From: Diatrype stigma
Taxonomy: Eukaryota > Ascomycota > Sordariomycetes > Xylariales > Diatrypaceae
DNA: 64,000 nucleotides
Assembly: GCA_022225965.2 (NCBI GenBank)
Contig: JAKJXP020000056.1
Location: 124,001 to 188,000, forward strand
Direction of reading: 5' to 3'
Under the pieces are notes generated by a model. It was given only the letters and a program-made list of their open reading frames with translations, did no database searches and was not told where the DNA came from. This document shows, one piece after another, positions 22,035 to 32,399 of the stretch. A program made the position numbers and the translations under genes. Position 1 is the first letter of the stretch, and every line of letters starts with the position of its first letter.

Positions 22035-22544
22035 TTACATCATCCTGCACGCCCACTTGCTCGGGCCGCCGAAGGCACCACCCTGATCGACAGCGTCCGC
22101 GGAGCGTCGATACTCACGGTTGTTACTCCAGATCTTATGGGCGGCACCGTTCACGCCGCCGAGGGCCAACTTGGTCTTGGCCAGCGTGATCCTGTCGGTG
22201 TCGCGGGTCTCGACCACCTCGATGTCCTGCTCCTCCTCCCGGCGCTCGTGCCCGTGCTCGAGGTCGCCGCCGTCGACGGCCGCCTTCGCCTTGCCCGCGT
22301 GCGCCGCGCCGCCCGCGCCGAGGTCGAGGCCGCCCTTGGCCCCGTTGATCTTGTTGTGGTTCGGGTCCTTGCCGAGGCGGCCGGCCGCCGCCGCGTGCTC
22401 GGCGATCTCGGAGATGGTGGAGCGGGCCTGCACGGCCGCCTCCAGCTCCTCGATCGACTGGAAGGCCTCGGGCCGGGGCAGCGCAGCTGCGGAGGCCGTC
22501 GAGGCGAGGATGAGTCCTGCTGTGGTAGCTGTAGTGAAACGCAT
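22035..22544 (-). CDS. Small secreted protein, Ala/Gly-rich
   Basis: 169-aa predicted secreted protein with no recognised domain. The signal peptide MRFTTATTAGLILASTASAAA has a likely cleavage near residue 20. The mature part is hydrophilic, Ala/Gly/Lys/Glu-rich and has a single Cys (WACRMM at the end). Dibasic RR pairs at residues 101-102 and 146-147 could be Kex2 sites, the latter releasing a 22-residue tail. The ORF extends 59 codons upstream, but the start at 22544 is chosen because it begins a textbook signal peptide and the upstream part is A/T-rich leader. An alternating TATATATATATA lies at about 22730-22742, some 190 bp upstream. It could be an effector, wall protein or peptide precursor; nothing decides. 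Confidence 0.7.
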   Translation of the reverse strand: MRFTTATTAGLILASTASAAALPRPEAFQSIEELEAAVQARSTISEIAEHAAAAGRLGKDPNHNKINGAKGGLDLGAGGAAHAGKAKAAVDGGDLEHGHERREEEQDIEVVETRDTDRITLAKTKLALGGVNGAAHKIWSNNREYRRSADAVDQGGAFGGPSKWACRMM

Positions 22545-23278
22545 TTTGGTTTTGGTTGATGGTTGTTGATAAAAAGGATTTGTTAATAGAGAGTAGGTAA
22601 AATTGTTTAAAGTTTTTGAAAAAGAAAGCTTAGAGAAGGTTATTGTAAATGACAGTGGTTGCTTGTGTTTTTGTTTTTTGTTTTGTATGTGTGGTCTGGA
22701 GTTAACATGCCTGGGAAGCATCGAACAGGTATATATATATACTCACCGCGTGTTTTATTGTTGTTCTCACTCCCTTTGTTAACGCTCGGTCAGTCAGCAT
22801 GACTCAACAACGCGAGGCTTTCGCCAATTCTATTCAAAGCCCGAGGTTGTGATACTTGGGGCTATTTTTAGCATTTTCCACAATGAAATCATTGTATTTT
22901 GCTTGTTTTCGTTGTCGTGGCAGGCCATTGTCGAAGTCAATCAGTATTTCAAAGCACAGGTCTAGAATAGGGGCTAGTGTCGCCTGGACGGTCATTGCCG
23001 CCCCAAAAGCCCGCCTGCATTCTTTGACTCAAGGTTCATCAATGGAAACGTCAGTACTGGCGATAGCCACCAAGACAAGACAGTAGTGACTTCCCATGTT
23101 GCAATTGGGTGATCTGCTCAGGGGCTAAGACCGCATTCCGATTCCCGAATCATTTCATGTATCAAACGTCATGTGCTATTACCGGTATCTAATATCCTAA
23201 TATGTCCAAAAGTCGTCCCAATCCTCGGTGATCATGAATCGTCATTTACTGTTCCCTTTTTTCTACCAATAATCCCAC
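22545..23278. other. Intergenic region
   Basis: Holds the leader and TATA region (about 22730-22742) of the small secreted protein on the minus strand, and the 3' region of the hemerythrin-like gene. No coding signal seen. Confidence 0.5.
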
Positions 23279-24210
23279 TCAGAGCGCGTATAGCTCTTTC
23301 GGTTTGCCTCCAGCACAGCTGGAGAACTTCCACCAGCTTGAGTAGTACGCGCCGGCGATGTTGGTCAGCCCCCACTTGATGGGAGCCGGGATGGGCGGCC
23401 AGTTGGCCCACAGGCCTTCCTCGACGGTGCCGTCCAGGTTCAGCAGGAAGAAGGGGACGACGTCGAGGGTGCCGGCCTTGGTGACGGTGCTCTTGCCCCA
23501 GGTCTTGAAGGTCAGGGCGGCGGCGGCGGCCTCGGGCGACCCGGGCTTCGGGGCGCTCGGGTGGTCCGCGAGCGCGGCGATAGTCCCGATCTCGGAGTGG
23601 AAGTGGTCGGCGAAGGGCTCCTGAAAGCCGGCCATGATGCGCTGCAGCTCGACGCCCGAGAAATCGGTCGGCGTCTGTAGCGACGACAGGTACGATTGGA
23701 ATTCGGCGAGCCCGCCGAGGAAGGACTCGTGCTCCTTGTGCGTCTGCGCCCAGATGGTCTTGTCGCCCAGCACCTCCTCGACCTTGGTGAAGAGCGTGGC
23801 CTCCTCATCGTCGTGGTGCGTCTTGACGAATTTGTACCACGTCAGGGCGTAGCCGATGAAGGCTGCCTTGTCCGCAGGCTGCACGTGGGGAGCTTGTAGG
23901 TAGATTGAGTTGTAGCCCCGCAGGATGGCATTGTGCAGCAAAGCCATATGTGTTGCCCCCGTTGTGAATATGTCCGTCTGATTCGTGTTAATATGGTAAA
24001 GTAGGGGGTGGTCTATTGATCACTGGGATGATATTTGCTCACCTTCTTGGTCTCATACTGGGGTGTCGTGAGAAGCTTGATGGGCGAATCAGCCCATGGC
24101 TTCCCCTCGGCCGGGCTTTCGGACGCCATGAAGAATGGTGATCGAATGATGAACAAGCCGATGAATACAGGTATAACGATCAGTAGTGATCGGATAATGC
24201 TTCCCGACAT
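23279..24210 (-). CDS. Hemerythrin-like (HHE) domain protein with N-terminal anchor
   Basis: Di-iron hemerythrin-like cation-binding fold, 288 aa, from exons 24210..24043 and 23977..23279 (intron GTGAGC..TCAG, 65 nt, phase 0). Residues 6-22 (IRSLLIVIPVFIGLFII) form a signal anchor or signal peptide. Likely metal ligands of the helical bundle are seen as HNAILRG, KTHHDDEE, HKEHESF and HFHSE in the expected order. The C-terminal part (..DVVPFFLLNLDGTVEEG.. and WWKFSSC) is the fungal extension common to this group. The role may be oxygen/iron sensing or redox; substrate unknown. It lies head-to-head with a 2OG-Fe(II) dioxygenase, so co-regulation by iron or oxygen is possible but only inferred. 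Confidence 0.88.
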
Positions 24211-24970
24211 AACTTCGCTGACGGGTTAATGCTTCGTCGTTGGCTGCTTTATGATGACCTGGGGACACGGCAGACTGATGGCTAATGAGACAGACGGTCG
24301 TTGAAACACGACGATATTATTCAGCAATGCTGCTCGTACGATTTAACATAAGGTATGACGAGGGAAGCTCACGGGGCGCCGGGGGCTAGCTGACCAAATG
24401 GAAGCACTTCATTGGATACCGCCAGCTATACACCCCTGGCCCGGTGGCCCCTCCCGGGAGTCTAGGCTGCCAGGCTGCACCTAAACACCCCTGACACCCC
24501 TACTAGGTAATAATTGAACTGGACTAGGGCCTTTGAACCACAGCTCATTGGCTGACTATAGTTACCATCTGCATTCCGTGATTGTTCGTACGATACAGAA
24601 CTGACGGAGTACCAATATTACGGAGTCACTCCCCGACTTGTCGGTTTCGGAAACGGTGGTTACCTAATCACCTAAAACATGTACAGCACAAGCACAAATG
24701 GGCATTAGAGAACCGTGAATACTTGCAATAACAGTCGATGGTTGACCTTCGCCAGGATCCCATAGTGCGATCTAAACATGTCGATGCCTATGCCAAGCCT
24801 CGATTATTTGGGTCGTGTGCGGTGGCATAATCCGCTGGTGTTAGGCAGCTATTGGACATTGTATATTAGATCGTCCATCTTCTCGACGTTCTAATGGTTC
24901 ATGCTCTTGGTTCTACCATGTTAGATTTGCTATTAGACCGGCTGGCACTGCGACGACCCGAAAAGGAACT
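24211..24970. promoter_or_regulatory. Bidirectional promoter, hemerythrin / 2OG dioxygenase
   Basis: 760 bp between two divergent start codons. It contains a C/T-rich stretch and direct CCCCTGACACCCCTA-like runs near 24483-24506. No defined factor site was recognised. Confidence 0.45.
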
Positions 24971-25705
24971 ATGGAATCGACCGTTCTGACAGGGCCGGCG
25001 CCCGCATCCGCTTCGGCTAGAATCATCGATTTCAGCAAGACGGATGTCGACGAGTACGCCGACTATTTTGCCATGGTCATCGACAACGTCCTTACACCTG
25101 AAGAATGCACCGAGCTGATCTCCCTCGTCCGGCCTGCTGAGGGTGCCCCCTGGCCTGCAGCTACCGTGACAGCATATAATGGTGACCAGATCCAGTCGCC
25201 AGACACGCGGCACTGCGGTCGCATTATCTATAAATCCAGGACCATAGGCGACCGGCTTCTGGCTCGCATCCTACCTCATCTTCCCCCACACGTGGTCACC
25301 CTGGATAACGCGCCCGACATCACGGGCCAAATGCCCATCATTCGCAAGGAAAAGTGGAGAGTATCTCGCTTTAACGAAGACTTGAAGTTCTTGCAATATG
25401 AACCCGGCGACTTCTTCCGCCCTCACTGTGACGCCCACTGCACTGACAAGGACACCGGGGAAACGAGCTACCTAACTGCACACTTCTACTTGAACGGCGG
25501 TAACGGTAAAGAGAACCACATCGAGGGAGGGGCTACCCGTTTTGCGGTGGACTTCGACGACCCTAGCGAAGGAAAGTTGGACGTGGATCCAAAGGCCGGC
25601 AGCGTCCTGATCTTCCAGCAGAGGGACATGTATCACGAGGGGGCTGATGTCACCAAGGGAACCAAGTATACGATGAGGGCGGATGTCATGTACAAGAAAG
25701 TCTGA
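24971..25705 (+). CDS. 2-oxoglutarate/Fe(II) dioxygenase, prolyl 4-hydroxylase-like
   Basis: Single-exon 244-aa non-haem iron dioxygenase. The facial triad is visible: His152 and Asp154 (FRPHCDAHC) and distal His222 (MYHEGADV). Basic residues Lys232 and Arg236 in KGTKYTMRADVMY are candidates for binding the 2OG carboxylate. The N-terminal FAMVIDNVLTPEECTELI is the typical start of the P4H-like double-stranded beta-helix fold. There is no signal peptide, so it is probably cytosolic or nuclear. The substrate may be a protein or a small molecule. It diverges from the hemerythrin-like gene and converges on the cyclase gene with 165 bp between stops. Confidence 0.9.
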   Translation: MESTVLTGPAPASASARIIDFSKTDVDEYADYFAMVIDNVLTPEECTELISLVRPAEGAPWPAATVTAYNGDQIQSPDTRHCGRIIYKSRTIGDRLLARILPHLPPHVVTLDNAPDITGQMPIIRKEKWRVSRFNEDLKFLQYEPGDFFRPHCDAHCTDKDTGETSYLTAHFYLNGGNGKENHIEGGATRFAVDFDDPSEGKLDVDPKAGSVLIFQQRDMYHEGADVTKGTKYTMRADVMYKKV

Positions 25706-25870
25706 AAATCATAAAATTCATGTAAGAACTAGTCATGTAAGGAAGCATTGCTCACTCGAGGCTGGAATCAGCGAGCCGCGAAGATCGCGTCATCACGTTA
25801 CTGGAAATCAAAATATCGCGACTGCATTCGGCGGGCTTGCAACGCCACCCGGAATCTACCGGTATCACTG

Positions 25871-26953
25871 TCAACTTGTGCTTTTCAAACCGCGGCGAGG
25901 GGAACTTACCTTCAACGGGACACTCGACACGAAGAATGACCAACGGCCTAACCGCCGACACTCCTGCGCAAGCCTCTCAAGGTCAAAGAGCTCACCAATG
26001 GGTAACCCCCAGCCACCAAGACACCACTGGTGGATATTGACATCCGGGTGGTTAAAGGGGCCTTCCACCGGTCCTCGCTCGAAAACAGGGGAGTCGCTCG
26101 CGACCGCCGCGAACTGCTTCTCCCAGAGCCACCGCAACGAATCCTGCGTGGCTTCCAATCCCAAGAAGTTCGAATCGACCTTAACGAATAAGTCATGGTG
26201 CTCTAGCGACGGAAGCTCCGCATAGGCTTTCGTGAAGCCGACTCGGAGGAAAAGGATGTCGCCTGCCCGGAGCTCGATGTTGCTTTCCTCCACGATGCGC
26301 TGGAGATGCTTGAGTTCTACCGGGGCGGAACGGAACGGGTTCGTGTCGATCCCGTTCCTAGCAGCCCAGTCGGCCCAGTCAAGCAGGACACCACGGCCGA
26401 CGATGCCACCATTCTGAGCCCAAACTGGCAGATTACATTAGTCATTATCTATCGGAGACCTTCATACCCGAGTCGGCATGCATACTGTTGATGCCCATAT
26501 GGTCGCCCACTTTGAAATCTTCTTGGGTTCGACCATTGTAGAAGGTATGGTAATTTTGGTAACCTTCGTCTGTCTTAGCATATATAATTACAAGCCAGGG
26601 AAAGACAGATTTTATGGGTGGTAGACGCAACCAAAGTGTCTCAGGCCATCCCACTGGCTGCCACCCTGCGTATTGAACTCGACAGCATCGTCGTTCTCCG
26701 CTCTCGGGGACTTGTCTATGATCTGGTGCCGGAACGTCTGGCGGTTATAGCCCGGGACCTTCGGCTTGTCTAGGTCCCAATCCAAGGAGACGCGGGTGCC
26801 GACCTGGATCTCGCCGGCCGCCGCCTTCACCACTTCCGGGGTGAGGAGGTTGAGGCGGCCGAGCTGGTCGTCATCTCCAAATAAACCCCACGCATTTCCC
26901 GGTGGCCCGTCTTTCCGAAGGGGGAGCGCTTCGAAAGGTGGGATTTCTGGCAT
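25871..26953 (-). CDS. Cyclase-family protein (kynurenine formamidase-like)
   Basis: Putative metal-dependent hydrolase of the PF04199 cyclase family, 323 aa, from exons 26953..26632, 26563..26468 and 26424..25871. Conserved segments: WGLFGDDDQLGRLNLLTPE near the N-terminus, GSQWDGLRHFG at the end of exon 1, YHTFYNGRT in exon 2, NGGIVGRGVLLDW in exon 3, then LRAGDILFLRVGF and HPDVNIHQWCLGGWGLP. The first intron uses an unusual donor (GTTGCG), but only that position joins GLRHFG to YQNYHTFYN in phase. The second intron (GTATGA..CCAG, 43 nt) is very short. Family members hydrolyse or cyclise varied substrates; the substrate here is unknown. Confidence 0.85.
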
Positions 26954-27762
26954 TGTCTTACTTTGTAATTTCAAGGCTTATGTTGAATACAATGTACAAT
27001 TCGCAATGTACTGAGACTACTCCTTTCTACTATGTAGGTTGGTAAGTTGGGTGCTGATGCAATTATCACACTTACAAGATATCGAGTCTATCTCTAGCCG
27101 ACACTTATACACTCAAGCTACAGTTCGACCACCCGAACTTCATGCTCAAGTGCGGGGAAGATTGCCCATTTTATCCACGAGTGGTATGCTCATGTGAACT
27201 ATGTAGACGCATACCCGGGGCACAACGACATGCCAAGTTCGGCATCCGACATTGATGAATCCTACACAGCCTTGACAGCCTGGACGGTCTTGCCTATAGG
27301 CATAGTTCCAGGTTACAAGCAGCACTATGCAGCAAGTACATAGTAACTACGTCACACGAGTGGAGTAAGTTATAGTACCTGGGTATGACTGGTCCATGCC
27401 TGGAGTTGGCGTCTTGGGGAGGGCGAGACCATGCAAGTAATTAGCACTAGACTATATACAGATTAGTGCCGTATATGACGGATCGGTGGGCTCAAGACGC
27501 TTCAAGACTTTCCACTTCGCGTCTGACGTTGGGGAAAGACGGAAGTTTGAACTGATTGTTAGCTCCACTTACCCTTACTTAGTGCTCCAGCCTTGTTTGC
27601 TGCAACGACTTTTTTATTTTTTGTCCGTTACTGCTAGACCCTGTACAACCGGTAGACAAGCGGATAGACGAATAGACGGATGTTTGAACATGCTGCCATG
27701 AAATATGAATTAATTTTCAACTACCGGTGTAATCACATTCCCAGACGCCCCCAGCCGCCGAG
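26954..27762. promoter_or_regulatory. Divergent promoter, cyclase / VPS72
   Basis: About 0.8 kb between divergent starts. No coding signal; short TAGAC repeats occur near 27652-27680 (tagacaagcggatagacgaatagacgg) just before the VPS72 leader. Confidence 0.45.
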
Positions 27763-30589
27763 ATGGCAACTATAGAGGAAGAACAGAAGCCGATCGACAC
27801 AAATGCGACCGAGCCCAATGACTCAGATTCAAGCTCTGACGATGGCATTTCTAGCGACGAGGAAGCCGAAGCCGAAGCCGAAACCTCAGCGCCAGTCGAA
27901 TGGCTCGCAACTGGTCGAGAGAGACGCTCCACCGCCGGAAACCGTTTGAAGTCGATGATCGCTGCCGAAGAGCCAGATGACGAGCTCGAGCTGCTTTTTG
28001 CCGAGGACGAAGACGATGCCGGGTTCACCGACGTGGGAGATGATGGCTCCGACGTGCAAATGGATTCATCTTCTGATGAAGAGGATGCCCAAGAGAATGG
28101 AGACGACCTTGAGGGGGAGAAAGAGCTGGAGAAGCAGGCCAGGGAGAGGAGACAAGCGGCAAGGAAGCGAAAGGCCCAGGAAGCGATACCGATGAAATTC
28201 CGGAAAAAAGTCAAAATCAACACCACAGCTGCGGCTGACACTGGACCCTCGACCCCAGTAGCGTCGGAACCAAGACCTAAGAAGAAATCGGAGAGGACAA
28301 GCTGGCTCCCTTCCCCGGCCGACATGCCCACCCGAGCATCGAAGAGAGGAACCACCATGCTCAGCAAGGAGCAGCTCCACAGGCAGATGATCGAACGAGA
28401 GGTCAAGCGTCTCAAGCAGGTCGAAGCGATGGAGCGAAAGGCGAAGAAGATGGAGGCTCTCAAGAAGCCGCCTATGACGCAAGCCGAACGGCTCAAAGAG
28501 GCCGAAATCATCGAGAAGAAGAATGCTAAGAGCTTGAACCGCTGGGAGGAAGCCGAGAAGCAACGGGAAGAGGAGCGCCGAGCCAAGTTGGCCGCCCTCA
28601 ACAACCGGACACTGGATGGCCCTGTAGTCACTTTTTGGAGTGGCGTTGGCGAGTGGATCGACGGCAAGCTGCGGCATGTTGGTAAAGTCGTGACGATCGA
28701 GGATAAGCCCGTCAAGAAGAAGCGCGCTTCCAACGCTGCCCACGAACAAACGGCCGAGACTTCGAATAATGACAAAGATTCTAAACCCAAGGATACTTCC
28801 CAGGAAGAGACCAGTGTTGCGTCCACACAGGCACCACTAGCTCCAGCTACGACAAAGTCAGCAACGGAGGCATCATCACCAAATGTCGATGAGCCTGCAA
28901 AGGAACCTCAAATGCCAGATGCAATGATTGGGAAGCCCCCTGAGTTGCCGAAAGCAGACACGGAGAAGCCCCTGGAAAAGACGGTTACTTCCCACATTGA
29001 ACCCCAAGCAGCCACCGAGAAGACAACAAAACAACAGACAGAATCACTTCTCAAGACAGTATCTCCGCCTGTTGCGGAGGTAACAGCCCGCCTACCTCCT
29101 CCACCATTAGCAAAACCTCCTGACAACAAGTCACATGAATTAAAGCCCCCGAGTATTAGACCACCACTGGCATCGAATATGTATACAACTAGTATGTTCG
29201 CACCGCCTCAACAAACAGGACTGATGAAACCTCCCGAGATGAAGCCGCCTACGTTTCTAGCTCCACCAGCTGGTGTTGCTACAGGTGGACTGTCTATGCC
29301 CATGATAGGATATCATTCAACGCCAAGTAAATCATCAAATGTTCTAGCACCCCCTAGTGCAGCACAACGTCAGTCGCCGCTGTCGATGCCGCAAACCAGC
29401 AGTCACCCCCCTCCGGCAAAAGCACCGGCACCGGCACCGGCACCCGTATCGGCATCCGTATCGGCACCCGTACCCGTACCCGTGGCCCCACCCGCACCAG
29501 CATCAGTATCTACGCCCACAGCTGCGCAGCCGTCGCCACAGCCCACGACTTATTCGATACAGAAGTCGTCGGTTCAAAAGCGGCGGCAATCGACAACACC
29601 GTTAAGCAATCAAAAACCAGCACATACAAATGCAGCAAAACAACCCATACACACGCCACCTCCTCCATCCCCTCCAGCTGATGGCAAAGCAACACGAAAC
29701 TGCATCATTCTGCAGAACTTTGACGAAGACGCCATCAAAGAGAAAGCTATCCAGAATCGCATATTGTTCGACAAGGAGATGAACAAACTAGCTAGTAGGT
29801 CTCAATCTCTCACTTCCCTTCCCCTGTCCTGTTCACCTTTCCTCAACATTGGACAAATACTTGGGCATATGCATGCTTGAGAGAAAGTCAGTCTAATCAA
29901 GAACTCCAGAACCTTCGCCAGCGCCAAGATGCGTGATCACAAATCATCCGGCACGGTACAGAGATCCAAAGACCGGGCTTCCGTACTATAACAGCTATGC
30001 CTACCAGGAGATTCGGAAGCTGCAGCGTGGCAATTATAAGTGGAGTCGTCTAGTCGGTGCATGGGTTGGCAACGGCTCGGAGGCGGCCAGCGGGGTTCCC
30101 GCTCGGTTCCTGGATCCAACAGCTCCAGGACCGCCAAAACCTGAATTAGATCCTACCGAGGCAGACGATGGCGGGAATGGGGAGCCTTCGGAATCCAAGC
30201 CAGCTGAATTATCCACACCGGCACTTACATCAACACCAACACCGGCACCAATGTCGGCGCCGGTCCCAGCGCCGATCTCGGACGAGCTGAATGAATCGAA
30301 AGCGATATTTACACCCTCGGTACTAAAGTCTACAGAAACTCCCCCATTGCCATCTACACCAGGTATTGCAGCACCTCACCCAATAGCGCCCCTAGACACA
30401 ACCCCTAATATTGTCACGGATGGGAAAGATCATACATTAGCAACTACAACATCACCTTCTTCTAATGCAGATCCAAGTCCGGTAGCCTCGGCGGAGGTAA
30501 CGACTGGGATGGTTACAGCAACGTTGACGGCTCCTAGCCCATCGCAGAGTACGGGCCCAACAACGACGGGAACAGGGAAAGTTTCGTGA
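27763..30589 (+). CDS. VPS72: SWR1/INO80-type subunit VPS72 (YL1)
   Basis: Subunit of the SWR1 chromatin remodeller that binds H2A.Z-H2B. Exons 27763..29794 and 29910..30589 (intron GTAGGT..CCAG, 115 nt) encode 903 aa. The N-terminus is strongly acidic with ETSAPVEWLATGRERRSTAG leading into the YL1 nuclear domain, followed by Lys/Arg-rich coiled-coil stretches (EREVKRLKQVEAMERKAKKM) to about residue 270. A conserved FWSGVGEWIDGK lies near 290. About 350 residues of Pro/Ala/Ser low complexity follow, then the YL1_C domain split by the intron (CVITNHPARYRDPKTGLPYY). A further Pro/Thr-rich tail ends the protein. It is much longer than yeast Vps72 because of these linkers. Its stop is about 125 bp from the convergent UPF0642 gene. 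Confidence 0.94.
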
Positions 30590-30714
30590 GGGTATCGTTT
30601 TGTACAATCGGATGTATATCTAGAAGTACCATTAAATGCAACCAAAACTCCAAGCGATGATCTCCCAACCCAAGACATTTGAATAAATGATATCCACCAG
30701 TTGCTCTGCCTCGT

Positions 30715-31153
30715 CTAGTGCTTCCTCTTCGACGACTTCTTGTCCTTAAACATGGGGAAGACGACCTTGTTAGACTTCTTTCGCTTCATGATACGGTTCT
30801 TGCTCGCGCGCTTGCTCAGTACGGCTGCGGGTTTTGCCGCGTCGACGTCCATCGCTGCTACAAACCGAATATTAGGACCTTTTGACCTCAGAGTGGGGGG
30901 CCGGGACGTTCTTACTCTCATCGCCCTCCTTCGCCGTCGATGCGCCAGCCGCTTCTTCGTCCTCCTCCTCCGCATCGTCGACGACCTTCATCTCGCTGCT
31001 CGCCTCGGGCTGCTCGGGCTTGGGCTGCGACGCCAGCTCGACCAGCTTGGCGGACAGGCGCTCGTTGCGCGCCGCCTCGACCGGCCCGAAGACGTTGCGC
31101 TTCAGGCGCTGGTTGTTCGCCTTGCGCACGCTGGATCGGGAGCTCTTCGCCAT
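30715..31153 (-). CDS. UPF0642/DUF2423 nucleolar-type protein
   Basis: Small basic protein of 126 aa related to S. cerevisiae Ybl028c (function only loosely tied to ribosome biogenesis). Exons 31153..30916 and 30857..30715, with a 58-nt intron (GTAAGA..GTAG). The N-terminus MAKSSRSSVRKANNQRLKRN and the adjacent VFGPVEAARNERLSAKLVEL are the DUF2423 signature; the second exon gives MDVD followed by the very basic tail (KRASKNRIMKRKKSNKVVF..KDKKSSKRKH). An upstream ATG at 31231 would extend the frame but falls before the conserved MAKS start and was rejected. Convergent with VPS72. Confidence 0.9.
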
Positions 31154-32399
31154 GGTTGGTGGGTGGTCGATGGGGATTGGTGTGTGTATGGGTTTGTTCT
31201 CGGTGGTTCTGTGATATACCTGTGAGCTCAACGCTTGAAAAATGCAGGTGTGCCCAGGCTGGAGGTGGGTTGCTAGGGAAAGGTAATGCCTGGTACTCTG
31301 CCCTCAGAGTATCTGCTACGGGTATTAAGGGGGATGAAGTCTGGGCCTAGGTTGAAATACATATGGTTATGTGTGTGCTGTGCATCGCAAAACCATATGT
31401 TTGGGATTGGGATGGAATTCGAACCATTCACATACCTGGAAAGACAAAGAAAGTACTTGATATTTTCCCTTGCGCAAAGTTAAACTCGAACTCAATCCCT
31501 GAATCTGGTCTGGTGTGTGTTGCAGAGAAAAAAAGCGTAGATGATGATGATAAGGGATCGGCCTCCCGATAAGATAAGCAGTTGGTTAGTTATCGCTCCC
31601 TAACTACGAAGTAGGTCTTCTACATAAGTCAGTGGGTGCAGGTGCTGAGTTAGTGGGGTTCATTAGCGCGGCAGGCGCGGTTCAGCCTACGGAGCATCAA
31701 TCCGGCGCATTTGGTCAGGTCGGGCGGGTGTTGCCGATTTCCTTGTAGGAATGTACGTACGGTAGGTATGTACCTATGTACCCATGTATGTACTCTAAGA
31801 GACTAGGACTGATAGGGTCCGTGCTTGCTCTTTTGTGCTATTGCGGACTGAGCTAACCGCAAGTGACGACAACCTTTGAGATGTTCAACGATCTTCATGC
31901 TACTTAATTCGTACTTGCGATAATCACCATCTCTACCTCAGATATCTTTTGGTCATTTGTTGGTCTTAACAGTGCTGTCCGGCCGCTTTCAGCTTATCGG
32001 ATACTGCCAAGCTCAATCTTTTCTCTTTTCTTCCACTCCTCGGCGACCTGACATTTGTGCTGCCTGTTATCTGCCCTGCGCGCCTTACGTACATACTTCG
32101 ACTACCTCAATATTTCCACAATCCTGTGTCGCAGGTCGCTGCGTGTTACCCTAACAGCCTAGTTGGAGGCTCGTTTTCCCAAAGATTCTTCGCTCAATTG
32201 CAGCCAGCGGAAAGGTGCCCTACCAATACATCGCCATTGTGGACAGGAGACGAGGCAACACACGCACCGGGCGAGCCTTCCCTATGAGGCGCCCTGAGGT
32301 GGTGAACGCCCGCACCTGCCTCCGACGGTAGAAGATGGTCAGCAGCCACTACCGGCCGATATAACAGTTACCTGTACGTAGCAGTTACTAGAAGCAGTC
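31154..32399. promoter_or_regulatory. Divergent promoter, UPF0642 / SIZ
   Basis: About 1.25 kb. Contains GTATGTAC-type repeats near 31753-31795 and a box-B-like GGTTCGAATTCC on the minus strand near 31415-31427 that lacks a tRNA context. No gene seen. Confidence 0.45.

Noticed and set aside
27717..28826. 369-codon ORF antisense to VPS72
   Set aside because: Mirror of the acidic/Ser-rich sense gene; low-complexity Ser/Leu product with no domain, while the sense strand encodes a clear YL1 domain.
31380..31440. Box-B-like GGTTCGAATTCC suggesting a tRNA
   Set aside because: No box A at proper distance and no cloverleaf could be drawn by eye.
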